Assembly (NCBI GenBank): GCA_000349905.1
Contig: KB722739.1
Coordinates: 1,417,905-1,481,904 of the forward strand
Length of the DNA stretch: 64,000 bases
DNA from: Volvariella volvacea V23
Lineage: Eukaryota; Basidiomycota; Agaricomycetes; Agaricales; Pluteaceae
Direction of reading: 5' to 3'
Positions within the stretch are counted from its first letter, which is position 1. The number at the start of each line of letters is the position of its first letter. The notes below the pieces were generated by a model, which saw only the letters and a program-made list of their open reading frames with translations, searched no databases and was not told where the DNA came from. The translations under genes were made by a program, and so were the position numbers. Below are positions 1 through 12,133 of this stretch, piece by piece.

Positions 1-1094
1 TGATCGCCATCCTCCCCGCCTTCATCATCTGAAAGCGACGAGGAATTGTCATCAGTGCTATCCGAAGACAAGTTGGCGAAGAAGAGATCAGCGTCGAAAC
101 TAGATTCCTCGTCTTCTGACCAGCCGGTAACCAGACTGGCAAAGCCCCGGCTGGTGCTTCGATCATCTGTCTCTTCTTCATCGTCCTCTGCGCAATCTTC
201 CTCATCTTGCTCCTCGTGGCCCACTGCCTCTTCAGTAGCGTCGCTGTCGGCATCCATCTCCACATCGCTGAGGCCCACGCTGCGCTTCCTCGGCCTGATT
301 ACCCAGTCGTTGTGGTGGGCATCCCTTCTTCGGTGAGCGTCCTCGCCTAGTAGCTCGCGGCGTATGCGAGCCTTGTCGTGGCCACGAGACTCTTGTGCAA
401 GGATAAAACTCTCTTCCTCCGCTTCGATTGATGCGTCAGTTTCAAAGTCTGAGGGTTCTGAGGAGTCTGATGAGCTGGGGGAGGACAAGGACGACCCTGA
501 GGAGCGAGAGGATGGCGAATCATCCAGGGACGAAAGGGCTGAGGCAGACACAAAGGTCGGGAATTGGCCAGACTCTGTGTCATCGTCGATTTGACTCAAC
601 TCTGAGGACGAGTCCGTGTCGTCGTCAGAGGAGTCGGCATAGTGTGGCTTGCGCCGCGAAGGCACGCGCTTGAGATTGGAGGCTTTGAGGGAAGTGAGCC
701 TTGAAACGGATGATCGTGTTTTTTGCTTGGTGCCAGGTTTACGGTTTGGGTGGCGTGTGACTGATCGAGATGGGAGTGACATCGATGACAACGTGACCGG
801 GACATGTGGACGATGAGAGGTAGGTGCGTTGACGGCAGAGATTTGGCGGGCGGCAGACACCGATTTTGGGGGACGACCTCTGCGTTTTGTAATGGAGGTA
901 GATTTCGCGTATTGGTGGTTTGAGGGAAGGGGAGTTGGCGAGTTTGGTGGTGAAGATGATGGATCGCGAAGCTGGCTGGCAGTCGCTGAACCATTGGAGT
1001 TGGCAGTGGGTCCTCGTCTGCTTCCGAGTAGATTGGGAGGGACAGTGAGCTTGATCTTGAGAGTGGGCAGCTTTTGTTTTGATTTGGCAGGCAT
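1..1094 (-). CDS. AT-hook, Ser/Asp-rich nuclear-type protein (partial)
   Basis: An uninterrupted reading frame of about 364 codons starts at the ATG at 1094 and runs off the left edge, so the C terminus is missing. The N terminus is basic and Pro/Ser-rich. Around residues 65-70 it carries an AT-hook core (K-R-R-G-R-P-P-K), the minor-groove DNA-binding motif of chromatin proteins. From about residue 145 the chain becomes strongly acidic and Ser-rich, with long D/E/S runs. Composition and the AT-hook suggest a nuclear, DNA-associated protein, but I do not recognise the family and no catalytic domain is visible in this part. Antisense frames here look long only because of the biased composition. 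The start is the first ATG in the frame; an upstream exon is not excluded. Confidence 0.6.
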   Translation of the reverse strand, partial: MPAKSKQKLPTLKIKLTVPPNLLGSRRGPTANSNGSATASQLRDPSSSPPNSPTPLPSNHQYAKSTSITKRRGRPPKSVSAARQISAVNAPTSHRPHVPVTLSSMSLPSRSVTRHPNRKPGTKQKTRSSVSRLTSLKASNLKRVPSRRKPHYADSSDDDTDSSSELSQIDDDTESGQFPTFVSASALSSLDDSPSSRSSGSSLSSPSSSDSSEPSDFETDASIEAEEESFILAQESRGHDKARIRRELLGEDAHRRRDAHHNDWVIRPRKRSVGLSDVEMDADSDATEEAVGHEEQDEEDCAEDDEEETDDRSTSRGFASLVTGWSEDEESSFDADLFFANLSSDSTDDNSSSLSDDEGGEDGD

Positions 1095-1851
1095 TGTGGT
1101 AAATACATGCTGTGCATGAGCAGCAGCAGATGTAGTCGAAACACCAGCTGAAGAAAAGAGAGGGGGGTGCGATTGGTGATGAACGAGAGGCGGTTGATGG
1201 GTGATGTGACAAGTGCATTCGCCATCGCAGACAGGACAGATGTCGTTGTCGTCGTCGTCGCCAGTGTCCTGATGAACTGGGCTGGCGACGACGCCTATGG
1301 TATGAGGGCGGGAGATGGACAGCTGTTTGGAGAGGCTGAGCGGCACTGCACACGCCATGTTAGCGTCCAGACGAGAGAGAAGGAGAGAAGGAACGATTGG
1401 GAGGACGGGGGGGAGGAGGAGCAGGGACGTCGCGTGACGAAGGCGGATGGGAGGAGGAGGGACAGAAGATATCGGGAGGGAGGAGACTCACGAGAAAAAC
1501 GATTTTGGGACATTTTGTTCGGGAATTAAACATGGAGAGAGGAATAAATCCAGGTTGGCTAAACGCGAGAGATGAGTGTCGATGCAGTCTACCAATTTCC
1601 ACTCCTGCTTCAATTTTCAGATTCCGGGAAAAACACAATTCACCACAATTTGTGAAAAACAGATGCACATTTCCTATTATGGGGCGGTGGTTACACAGCT
1701 GCTGGGCGGACTTAGCAGGTCATGCGATCCATTTGAGTCGGACCGATTGCGTTCCTGACGCTGAGTTGGCAGACACCAGCCTCGAATCTGGCAAAGATGC
1801 TCCAGCGATCTGCTGCTGCCTCGTTCCAGGGTGCAATCTAATCTATCCCGC
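1095..1851. other. intergenic, purine-rich
   Basis: Upstream region of the AT-hook gene and downstream flank of the YBR137W-like gene. It contains GA-rich tracts (about 1370-1490). The frames that cross it have low-complexity or haphazard composition and no family motif, so I call no gene. Confidence 0.4.
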
Positions 1852-2542
1852 CTATTTCTCCACACTCTCTGTCCCAACATATCTGCGTATCCCCTCCACC
1901 GCAATCCTGTGATCCTCCGTCTCTGGCAGCCCACTGATAACTACCGCTGCAATCACGCCTTCTACCCCCTCCACGCGAACTGGGAATCCGCCCCCATGAC
2001 ACGCATACTCCCTGTCGTCTGCCACCGTGTCCTCGCTCACGAGCTTTCCTCGTCCGCCTTTGGCTCGAATTTTGCTTCCTACGTAGAGAGAGCTTGTCCC
2101 CCATCGAAACACAGTTGCTGCCTTGCGCTTCAGCCAGCTTTCTGCATCTCCGATCGTCCCTGTGCGCGTGAATGTGCTGAACAATATCTGTCCNNNNNNN
2201 NNNNNNNNNNNNNNNNNNNNNNNNNNNNNNNNNNNNNNNNNNNNNNNNNNNNNNNNNNNNNNNNNNNNNNNNNNNNNNNNNNNNNNNNNNNNNGTTGGTG
2301 TGGATAATTCGGATTGCGACTGGATTCTCCAGCCCACTCTGGCCAGTGACCTCTAGTGCAACTTCTCGCAAGATGCATCCAAGTGTCCACGCAGTTTCGG
2401 CTGTGAATCTGCGAAAGACCAGCTCTTTGTGCTCCTTGACCAGTTCCTCCAACTGCCAAGACAGTGCGCGTTTCGTCGTCAGTCACCCGTACTGATATGA
2501 TGCAATCTAGTCCACTCCACTCACCGAGGGGTAGTTGCTCAT
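1852..2542 (-). CDS. UPF0303 / YBR137W-like protein (GlcG/HbpS fold), interrupted by assembly gap
   Basis: Exon 1 (2525-2542) encodes MSNYPS. A 72-nt intron (GTGAGT...CAG) follows, and exon 2 starts at 2452 with LEELVKEH. Both the part before and the part after the N run match the fungal YBR137W family: before the gap an alpha-helical start followed by PVAIRI; after it a block beginning GQILFSTFTRTG and a basic KRKAATVFRWGTSS motif, then a YACHGGGFP motif and the family's C-terminal SGLPETEDH. Reading frames on the two sides differ, which fits either an intron inside the gap or the arbitrary 100-N length. The yeast homologue is a small cytosolic protein of uncertain biochemical role. The stop is TAG at 1852. 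Family assignment is firm; the missing middle cannot be read. Confidence 0.8.
2194..2293. other. assembly gap (100 N)
   Basis: Exactly 100 undetermined bases, the usual placeholder for a scaffold gap of unknown size. It removes the middle of the YBR137W-like gene. Confidence 0.99.
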
Positions 2543-3113
2543 GATGAGAGATTGCGATTAAGATAAGGATAAGCCACAGCCAACCCTACGTCACCTCTCA
2601 TGACGCCAAAATTGCGGCGGAAAGATGCCGATTTCACCTTTGCAGACATACAATATCTTCGGTGAAACCACCCGGTCGTCTGCTTTCTCCATGCAGATCA
2701 CATACAGCGTTATACGTACGTTGAGTATATGCGCCTAGGCAATCCCTCACGTCCAGTCGCACCCAGGTCCTATTTTAGGATGAGAGTATCTAGTCCATAC
2801 TTCACCTTCGCATCGCCACTCATGGGTATCAGCACCGTCTAACACCTGTCGTCTATCGCGTCCATTTGCGCACTGTGGCCACTGCCGGCATTGCCTGCTT
2901 CCACACAGCGTGATTGCCTTGTGCGGGAAGCGAGTTATGTCTTGGATATCTCAACCACGTTCACTCCGAGATTAATTTTCTGCCTTCGTTTTCACCCTTC
3001 AAATCGTCAACTATTGACGAGCAGAAGGTGAAGATAAGGAGAGCGGGGAATCCTAACCTACGCAGGATGTATAAATGCCCTGCAGTCCAATCCCCCTATT
3101 AACGCCCTGTCCA

Positions 3114-3707
3114 ATGTCTTCAGCACGGCCACAAAGTCGTTCGAGCCCTACGCTCGAAAATTTCGATCCGTTTGCGACCCACCCCTTTACTAGTTGTGTT
3201 GAGGTCCTCCCTACGGCGCCACCCCCATTATCTACTGGCATGCCAACCCTCCATCCGTCCTCACCACGTACCATCGTTAACGACGGAGATTTCGGAGGGG
3301 AACCTCATGTCAAGAGCCTGAGTAGGGTGGGAGATGCAGTCCCGGGGCACCTAGCCCAGGCTGCTACTCTGTCCCCATCAGGATCTGTTTACCAGCCCCC
3401 GTTGGCTAGCGTTCTCCCACAAACGCCTTCAAGCACCGGAAGTAGCACTCCTAGCGCTATATCCAGCGACCTATACCCTATTCATAGCATTGGATCCAGT
3501 ATGCCTATAACCAGCCCTTCAGAATCACATTCACCGCCGATGCTCGTTCCATCCAGGCAGACATCTCGTACGCCAGAATTGGCTGATATATTGAAGAAAA
3601 AGAGGGGTAAACCTTTCGCGTCGGCTACACCGCCCGCGCCCTCGCCAACTGCTTCCATAAAGCATAGCCACGACGCCAACATACGTATCCACCACAAGCA
3701 GTTCTAG
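3114..3707 (+). CDS. hypothetical Ser/Pro/Thr-rich protein
   Basis: Single-exon frame of 197 codons starting MSSARPQSRS. A possible TATA-like element (TATAAAT, about 3069) lies 40-45 nt upstream; that spacing favours the ATG at 3114 over the in-frame ATG at 3075, which overlaps the TATA-like element. The product is rich in Ser, Pro and Thr and looks disordered, with one basic patch (LKKKRGKPF) about 50 residues from the end and a His-rich tail. No signal peptide, membrane segment or known domain is visible. It would be divergent from the YBR137W-like gene across about 570 bp. I do not recognise it; it could be a lineage-specific protein or a chance frame. Confidence 0.4.
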   Translation: MSSARPQSRSSPTLENFDPFATHPFTSCVEVLPTAPPPLSTGMPTLHPSSPRTIVNDGDFGGEPHVKSLSRVGDAVPGHLAQAATLSPSGSVYQPPLASVLPQTPSSTGSSTPSAISSDLYPIHSIGSSMPITSPSESHSPPMLVPSRQTSRTPELADILKKKRGKPFASATPPAPSPTASIKHSHDANIRIHHKQF

Positions 3708-6700
3708 GATCAACGTGATTTACATTTTTCATAATCTTGCCAGAATTTTTCTGTGCTTCTTCGTGGTTACGCCCAGGTCGCTCTCGATTCCATTCTTCTT
3801 GCCTTCTGTCACGTTGGGGTTTCGGAGCAAATTTATGAGGTACTTCTCACTATTGCTATGTAGTTTATTTCCGCACATATATTCTATACCCCCAAAGTTG
3901 GTTTTGATCATTTTCGTCAGTTTTTCTTTGTACCATTTTTTTCCCATTGTGCACCATGTGTACCATTCTAAATTCCGAGACGATTTTCACGCGCCAATCA
4001 ATCTTGAGACGATTACGACTTCCGGCCTAAAAGTAAATACTGTTGTCCCCCGGGCATGCTGTTTCCATGCTTCGTAGGCTACAATAGGACTCAATAACCA
4101 TAATTAAGCCACGTCATGTATACTTTACGGATTCTAGTAGTCGAGTGCGTTGACCCGATCAAGCCTATCATCTAAATCTTATCGCCTTGCGAGAGACCCC
4201 GGGCCTGTAAGCCCTAAGTTCAAGGGTGAGAACTGATAGGAGTACAGTGACAGCCACAGTAACGGACGCGGGTGAGATAACATTATAGCAATCCCCACCA
4301 CTGGCACCGACATGTCTTATGATGTGCATGCAGTGACCATACACACCAGCCGTCTTTTCGAGAAGAGTAAAAATGATTGCAGCCACCGGATATATCGTAT
4401 CCGTATCTAAGAGAAGAACCCCCCCACGGCAATAAGTACCATGGGCCACGAGGTGCTGTATCCTTGACACGACGTTGCGACTTGGAATTCCAAACTACCC
4501 CCTCCCACCCGCAGTCGGATGGTCTGACTAAACACGCAACGTGTACTTTTGAATTCAAGCCCAGAAAAAGGCTTTAGAGGGCCAGTAGCTACGTTACACC
4601 AAAAGCTTGAGACTATCGACGTCGCCACAAGCCCGGATTGCTGCTAGTGCGAGCAGTGGAAGCCCAATGAGGGAAAGGAGAACGAGAATCTCATCTACAA
4701 ACAACGCATGTTTGATGCAGAGTATCATACCATTGTTTCATGTCTGTACGTGCATCAGAAGCGTCATCACACCCAGCGGTAACATCGGATACGCTTAGAT
4801 TATTCGACATCAGTTGGACTGTACCGCGCTTGAATTGAAATTTCAATATTGCGAATCGGACGTATTGTGATGTCATGCCAAACTTTTTCACCTAGATCAG
4901 AAATTTCGTACAAAAGTGAATCGACCCTGAGAGATTAGACGGTGGGGTTTGCTCTACATATTAAAAACGTAAAATTAAAGGGAGCCAGGAGGGTCGCGAG
5001 TCACAAACGTTCGTGTCTTGAATTGCAAAATTTTCGAGTCAGAGGGAGGGTTACAATCCAAGGTGTAGGCACCGAAACATGCCATAAAGTGCAATCGTGT
5101 CACACCTCGGATCTTGATAGTATCGTGTGCCAAGGAACCAGTAGTGAAATATGGACACAACAATGGGGTATGACATCTAGCAGATCGTGATAGCCAGATG
5201 CACGAAGACTAAAGTGGAAGGAAGTATGATAGAATATCGAGTGTTGACAGTATGCTGACATCAACGTGGCTGCAATCTGGACTGCAATCCGTGAAGCTCA
5301 ATAATCGGGGCCAATATATGGTTGGTTGGGATCGAGAGATCAAGGGCCTCGTGAACCCGTAGTGCGTGATTCACCAATTGCAATAATGGAGGGTACCTAC
5401 CGCTTGATACCAACCAGTAGTTGGAGTCGCAAGTCGTCATTTTGGTACGGTACCCACTTTCTTAGTCAAAAAGGAGTCATAGCTATCTCCAATGATAGAA
5501 TAACGGGCTCCGGCAATCTGCATTTCGGGAGAACACGAGGAATTATGATTAGGAGAGCTGTTATCGCACTACACCTCAGCACAAGAGCTCAACTTACGGG
5601 GCACAAAGAATTCTTTGCCTACCACTATGCATTTGTGGGTTGACAAAATGAAAGGTTTGGGGATTGAAGGCTGATAACATACTTCTAGTATTCAGTATGA
5701 TCATATGAGGGGTCACCTGGCTTGAAATGCTTGTATGCCCCAACCATGCCACTCGCACGACTTGTTAACTTTCTGTTGTCATTTGACGGTGGATGTTGTT
5801 AACCATATATGCACTAGTTGGCACGTCCAATTACTGGAGTGAAGTCCGTTGTAACATCGTAGTAACGACGTGTTAATAGTCCCGTCGTAGCCCATGGCTA
5901 AGCATCCCTTCGATATCAAGCTTTTCAGCATCCTGACAAGGATTATGAGGACCTTTTCGAGTACCCCAGCCGACATTTTATAGTAGACAAATAACGCATT
6001 CAGAAAGAAGCATACATGAAAAGGGAGTTTAGCCGAGGCCGAGGAGTAACCCTTGCTGATCAGAATGAGGGTGTTCTAGAATGGAATGCCGGTCGAATAG
6101 AATTCGCATTATTCGCCGAACTCCTTAGGACCAGAGTGCTGTGTTTCTGTCCATCAAAGAACCTGACAAGGGCTGAAAAAAGCCACCAAATTTCCACATG
6201 CAACATTCGTCCACTTTGGTGGGGACAGCACCAGGTAGATGGCCCATACAGGGGCAGGATGAAGGTTGGGACAGGAAATCAGCCCAATGTCATATCGTGC
6301 CTGTGGATGGAACCTGTTCACGGCTCCCTTTCGCCAGGATCGTTTACAAGTTACTCAGCGGCGGTAGTTGTGTGGGTCAGCGCCTTGGTATGCACACACT
6401 GAAAAAGCAGATACATAAGCTCACAGTTGGAATGACGATCTCTGCCATCCCGGTCCCAGCCGCCAAGTTCGCCGGATAGAGCAGATTGTAGGATCATCGC
6501 GGAGATGGACCAGGCTATTAGTAGTACGCACAACGGTTGTACCCGGCAATGGCGTGATACTATGCTCGACTTCTCTGTCACTCAAATTGACTTGGCGCAG
6601 ATTCTAAGGTAGGCAAACTGCTGCAGACGCACACACTGGCTTTGTGCATCGGGGCCCCACGGCAATGGCGAAGACGATGAAGAGTCTAGGCACGGGAAGA

Positions 6701-7226
6701 ATAGCAAGGATTTCGGTTGGTTGTGTGAAGCCACAGTAAACTAGGATGGATTTAGGGCGTGGTAGATGATGGTGTCATTGGATCATATGAATGAATTCCG
6801 AATTCGCGGATAAAATTGACATGCTAGGCAACACGCCACCCGCACACGCCATCGTTGGACAGGGTCTGCGAAAGAGGAGAGAGAAGCGAAACAAAGCAAG
6901 ATGAGGGGGAAACGAAGGAGAAAATGAAGGAGAAAGAGGGGCAGATGAGGAGGATTGTATGGTGTTGTTGAGATCGAGGGATATTAGAAGGACAAGCCAA
7001 TAGAAAGGGGTGTATATGAGATTGCGGGTTTGATTTTCAATTTGGTGCAAACACCGACAAATGGATGAGGTGCTTTGGAGGAATGATTAATGACTTAGCG
7101 GAACGGCATTTTACGAACTTATAATGGTCCTGGATCTACCACCGACACCCATCTCATAACCACTCCCACTCCAGGTATGTCGCTTTGCCTTGCTTCCCGT
7201 CCTCACACCCACTCGTACTGTCCAGG
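3708..7226. other. gene-poor stretch, about 3.5 kb
   Basis: No frame here shows a recognisable family or a consistent exon chain, apart from the weak membrane-protein relic noted separately at 4168-4900. Base composition is more AT-rich around 3720-3960 and 4800-5000. The last few hundred bases are the MET5 promoter: GA-rich tracts at 6880-6960, and TTATAATGG at about 7120-7128 as a plausible TATA element. Directly upstream of the MET5 ATG, 7175-7226 has a donor-like GTATGT and an acceptor-like TCCAG, suggesting a small 5'-UTR intron. Confidence 0.45.
4168..4900 (-). pseudogene. possible decayed multi-span membrane protein gene
   Basis: Read on the minus strand, two separated segments are strongly hydrophobic. 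One (about 4640-4700) reads DEILVLLSLIGLPLLALAAI. The other (about 4190-4400) begins near LDTDTIYPVAAIIF and ends in AVTVLLSVLTLELRAYRPG. This pattern resembles membrane spans of the large basidiomycete 7-TM families (DUF6533-like), whose genes have many small exons. I could not join the segments into one clean frame, and stop codons separate them. It may be a relic, or chance hydrophobic frames. Low confidence. Confidence 0.22.
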
Positions 7227-10200
7227 ATGACCCCGACACCCGTTCAGGCAGTAGCCAGGGTTGCATACCTTGCCTCAGATGTTCTTGTTGATTCCCAACC
7301 TCCTCGGCCGGCTGCTTCTGCGTTCAGCAATACGTTCGCTGCTCTGACAAATGCCTCACACCAACCAAGAGTTGTCTTGGTCCCATTTGGCGCGGATGCC
7401 GGAGCTGTGATTCAACGCAATGCAAGCACAAATCTTGTATCCTTTACAGCAACCTCGAGCACCCAGGTCCTGACACGTCTCATCCTTCATCTATCAGAGC
7501 TAGCAGCGTCACCCCTTGTGCTACACGTCGCCATCCAAGATGATCTCACAGACGTGTTACTTCTCCGGCCCGCCGTCCCGTTCTTCCTGCTCTCTTCAAC
7601 CTTGCAACAGGCCCACGATAATGCGCTATTGGCATCCAGGCTGGCACGTACTGCTAAGCAGCCTGTTATTCACGCTTTTTATAAGAGTGTGTCCGACGAT
7701 TCGTTGGTCGAAATCGCCCAAAGCGAAATTGCCCCATTCATTTACGCCCCTCCCCCTAAAATACTGGAAAACGGACACTCCACTCAGCATACAAACAGCG
7801 TGCCGAACGATATAAAAGATGGCCACGCCAATGGTCACACAGGTTCCATCGGCGATTCTACAGAAGCACTCTACCATATTTATGAATCTGTTGCTTTGGA
7901 GGTTCTGGCATTAACAAAGCGCCCTCTTCATGCTATTTCCCATCGCGGGTCCCCTGAACCCCATACATTGTTGTTCCTTCTGGGTCGGGACAATATTTCT
8001 CTGCAGGCGGACGGTGTAGGTTTCGTCCTACCTTCTTTAATCAAGCCCCTTCCTGGATCGCGATTAGTCGCGAACATACCTTCCTCCGTTTCCCGTGTCA
8101 TCGTCCTTGAGCAAGTTCATCGATGGTCGACGAAATGGACACCCCTATACTTAGAAATAGTCAACACCCTTCAACAGCATGCTCCCGACTTTCAGGTTGC
8201 TATTAATACAGCTGAGCTGGGAGATCTCGGACAAATTAATGCAGCCACTTTAACCAAGTTCGTCCAGGGTGCCGCCAATGCACCTGTTTCCACTCGCCTG
8301 CAACTCGGTTCGATTGCACCCCCTAGCCCAGCGGCCAGTCCCTCCGCCGCAGCGGTTCCCAAGCACGAATATGCATATACGAAGATTCTGTCCCATCTCT
8401 TCAACGAGCGTTTAGATATCGTCAATTCACCGGCGCTTACAGCAACGCAGGGCGCGGCAGCCACCAGCCCCGAATTTGCGTTAGGTCGTGCCCGTGCCCA
8501 TTTGGAACGGCGAGCCGAGTTGATTGCTGCCGTCAAGGAACTGTTGCTTTCTGGTGCTGCTGATTCCGAGCTCCATGTCCTCTTGAGCAAGTGGGTTGCA
8601 GGGAAGGATGATACCCTCAAAAGTCGCACTCTTGGTGATAATATTGTTCGCCATCTTGAGGCTACTCCATCTCAACACTCAGCTGCGCAACGTATTCTCT
8701 CTCTCAAATCTCATTTCCCCGTCCTGTCGCGCTGGATTATCGGTTCCGATGCCTGGTCGTATGATTTGGGTTCGTCCGGGCTTCATCACGCAATAGCATC
8801 TGGGCTCGATATCAATATCTTGATCATTGACAGCACACCCTACACGGCCCGTAGCTCGGCAGACCCTCATAGAAGAAAACAAGACGTCGGTCTATACGCT
8901 ATGAACTACGGAAACGTGTTTGTTGCTAGCGTCGCCGTCTATTCATCCTACTCCCAAGTCCTGCAGGCCCTCGTGGAGGCTGATAGGTATCAGGGCCCTA
9001 GTGTGGTCCTTGCCTACTTGCCATACCACGATGAAAATGCCCCCGCTCTCGAATTGCTGAAGGAGACGAAGCTTGCTGTAGACGCTGGTTATTGGCCACT
9101 GTACCGCTGGGACCCGAGCAAAGAGGCTCAAGGCAAGGAGCCCTTCTCTCTGGATTCGGACGCTATTAAGAACGAACTCAAGCAATTTCTCGATAGACAG
9201 AACCACCTTTCCCAACTTGTCCGTTCCAAACCCGAAATCGCTTCGGAGATAGTTAGCAGTCTGGGCGAAAGCATCAAGGAAGCAAGACGCAACAAAGCTA
9301 AGAAGGCTTTCAACGACCTGCTAACGAACTTGGACGCACCTCCTCTCCTTGTGCTGTATGCTTCAGACGGTGGCGCAGCTGAGAAGGTGGCTAAACGATT
9401 GGCCAATCGTGGCAAGGCACGAGGGCTGTCTGTCACCGTAGCGGCGTTGGACACAGTGCCATTGGAGAGCCTTGCCAAGGAGGAATATGTCGCCTTTGTT
9501 ACCTCCGTTGCTGGGCAAGGTGAACCACCTCAGAATGGAAGGAATTTCTTCAAGACTCTAAATGCCGCCGTTGCGAAAGGCGAATCGTTCCTGTCCAAGC
9601 TAAAGTATTCTGTCTTCGGTATGGGTGATAGTCATTATTGGCCACGACCAGAAGATGCGCAATACTACAATAAGGCAGGAAAGGACCTGGATGCCCGGTT
9701 GCAGAAGCTAGGCGCTGAGCCGTTCGTGCCGCTTGGACTTGGTGACGACCAGGATGCAGACGGTCCCCAGACTGGCTATCAACTCTGGGAGCCATTGGTG
9801 TGGAAGGCGCTTGGTGTCGATTCCGTGGAAGTCACTGAGGCGGAGCCTGACCCAATCACTAACGAGCACATCAAAGCCGCCTCTCAATACCTACGTGGAA
9901 CTATCGCCGAAGGACTGGCTGACGACTCTACCGGAGCGTTGGCTGCTTCAGACACGCAGTTGACAAAGTTTCACGGCATTTACCAGCAAGACGACCGGGA
10001 TATCCGAGACGAGAGACAAGCTCAAGGTGTTGAGCCCGCATATAGCTTCATGATCCGTGTTAGGATGCCTGGTGGCGTTTGTACACCCACGCAGTGGTTG
10101 CAAATGGACCAAATCGCTAGCGAGCACGGATCCGGCACATTCAAGATTACAACGAGGCAGACATTCCAGTTCCACGGTGTTATTAAGCGACACCTCAAGT

Positions 10201-11993
10201 CGGCCATTCAGGATATCAATCGCGTCTTGTTAGACACTCTTGCTGCTTGCGGTGATGTTAATCGGTAAATTTGTTACTATTTGCAATTGTCTTGAAGTCT
10301 CTGACATTGCTGATTGCTAGAAATGTCATCTGCTCTTCCATTCCAACGCTGTCCAAGTTACATGCCCAAGTGTACGAGATCGCCAAAACTGTTAGCAGTC
10401 ACCTCATTCCCCGAACAACGGCTTATCACGAAATTTGGCTCGATAAGAAAATGGTTGCTGGTGACGCCGTCAAGGACTTTGAGCCGCTTTATGGCGAGTT
10501 CTACCTTCCTCGTAAAGTGAGCATGAAGTAGTGTGAATGTGCCAATGCTGATCTTTATTCCATAGTTCAAAATTGCTATCGCTGTCCCACCTACAAACGA
10601 TGTTGATGTTTTCGCGAATGACTTGGGATATATCGCTATTGTTGCAGAGGATGGAACCTTATCCGGTTTCAACGTCACTGCGGGAGGTGGGATGGGTGTG
10701 ACACATGGTAACAAGAAGACCTATCCTCGCATCGGCGATATCCTTGGTTTCTGCACACCCGAACAAGCCAAATATGTTGCTGAGGCTGTTATGCTCACCC
10801 AGCGTGACAATGGAAACCGTGCCGAGTGAGTTCCTCTCTCCTTGATGCGTCTTCAATTCTGGTTTAACCTTCATCCTTTCACAGTCGTAAGGTGAAGTTG
10901 GATTTTGGATATGCACTCTGTACCGACGCTCACTAGCTTGGCAGAATGCTCGCCTAAAGTATACCATCGATAGAATGGGCTTGGATGTATTCAAGGCTGA
11001 AGTAGAAAAGCGCCTGGGCTTTTCCTTGCAACTCGCGCGTCCTTATAGCTTCGACCGTAACATTGACGACTTCGGTTGGCACACGGGCGAAGATGGCAAG
11101 CACCACTTTACTATGTTCATCGAAAACGGGCGGATTCAGGACGAACCTGGGCGGGACTTCAAGATCGGTCTCAGAGAAATTGCCAAAATCCACAAAGGAA
11201 CGTTTAGATTAACAGCTAACCAACACCTCCTGATCTCCGATATCGACACCCAAGACCTGCCACAAATCAAGGACCTGTTGGCCAAATATAAGATGGACAA
11301 TTTGTCTCACTCTGGGTTGAGGCTTTCTTCTTCGGCTTGTGTTGCCTTCCCTACTTGCGGTGCGCTTAAATTTGGTTGCTATTGCCAACTACTGACTTTG
11401 ATTCAGGTCTTGCTATGGCTGAATCCGAGCGCGTAAGTCACGTCCTTGAATGGATACCAATTACTGTCTAATTGTGTACATAGTACCTCCCAATACTCAT
11501 TGATAAGGTCGAGAAGATATGCGAGACAAGCGGTCTGCGAAATGATTCCATTGTTATGCGTATGACTGGATGCCCTAACGGTTGTGCCCGGCCATATCTT
11601 GCTGGTGAGTCTGCATGGCGGTATTTTCCTTTTGACTCCTTCAATCCAAGAATTGCAGAAGTGGCCTTCGTCGGCAAAGCCCCAGGAACCTACTCGATGC
11701 TCCTTGGTGGAGGCTATTATGGACAACGCATTAATAAGATTTATAGAGGTGCGTCTACTGGAACACAGGAACTAAAGAATTGCTCATAGACAAACGCTTT
11801 AGAAACTGTCACTGAACCTGAAATCCTCGCCATCTTGGAGCCGATGATTAAGCGTTATGCTCTTGAGCGTCGCGAAGGTGAACGGTTCGGCGATTGGACG
11901 ATCCGCGCCGGCTACATCAGCCCAACCACTTCTGGAAAGGAGTGGTATGAAGGAATGGGCGGTGAAGGACAATGGCGTGAGGTCGCAATATAA
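7227..11993 (+). CDS. MET5: sulfite reductase [NADPH] beta subunit (hemoprotein)
   Basis: Catalyses the six-electron reduction of sulfite to sulfide in sulfate assimilation, with siroheme and a [4Fe-4S] cluster, as the partner of a flavoprotein alpha subunit (MET10). Nine exons (7227-10264, 10321-10516, 10566-10825, 10885-10891, 10945-11359, 11407-11432, 11484-11604, 11659-11748, 11803-11993) give 1447 residues, close to yeast Met5 (1442). Order: an N-terminal pyruvate-ferredoxin-oxidoreductase-like region (about 1-690, with SDAWSYDLG and [12 protein letters not shown]), a flavodoxin domain (about 704-860, LYASDGG), then the sulfite/nitrite reductase halves (about 875-1447). Cluster cysteines occur as C-VAFPT-C near 1300 and C-PNG-C near 1345. 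Exon 4 is only 7 nt and exon 6 only 26 nt; both restore perfect homology. The chosen ATG follows a probable 5'-UTR intron; the in-frame ATG at 7185 lies inside it. Confidence 0.97.
10885..10891 (+). other. MET5: 7-nt micro-exon of MET5
   Basis: TCGTAAG is flanked by an AG acceptor (TTTCACAG) and a GTGAAG donor. With it the flanking exons read ...[16 protein letters not shown], matching the family. Without it the frame is lost, since 7 is not a multiple of three. Confidence 0.85.
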
Positions 11994-12133
11994 GGGAGTC
12001 GGACTCAAGGATAATATATCACGGATATATACTCTTATTTATGCACCTGCGATAGTGTTACTGGATAGCAATGTCGATTGAGTATTATGTACGACCTGCG
12101 ACGACCAAATCCACATGACGTGTTCTCAGGCTG

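Noticed and set aside
1397..1912. 171-codon plus-strand frame
   Set aside because: Low-complexity Gly/Glu/Arg start, no motif, and it overlaps the end of the YBR137W-like gene antisense.
7124..7159. Upstream ORF before MET5
   Set aside because: Its ATG is part of TTATAATGG, which looks like the TATA element, so it is probably not transcribed.
8192..8629. 145-codon minus-strand frame
   Set aside because: Antisense shadow of the long first exon of MET5.
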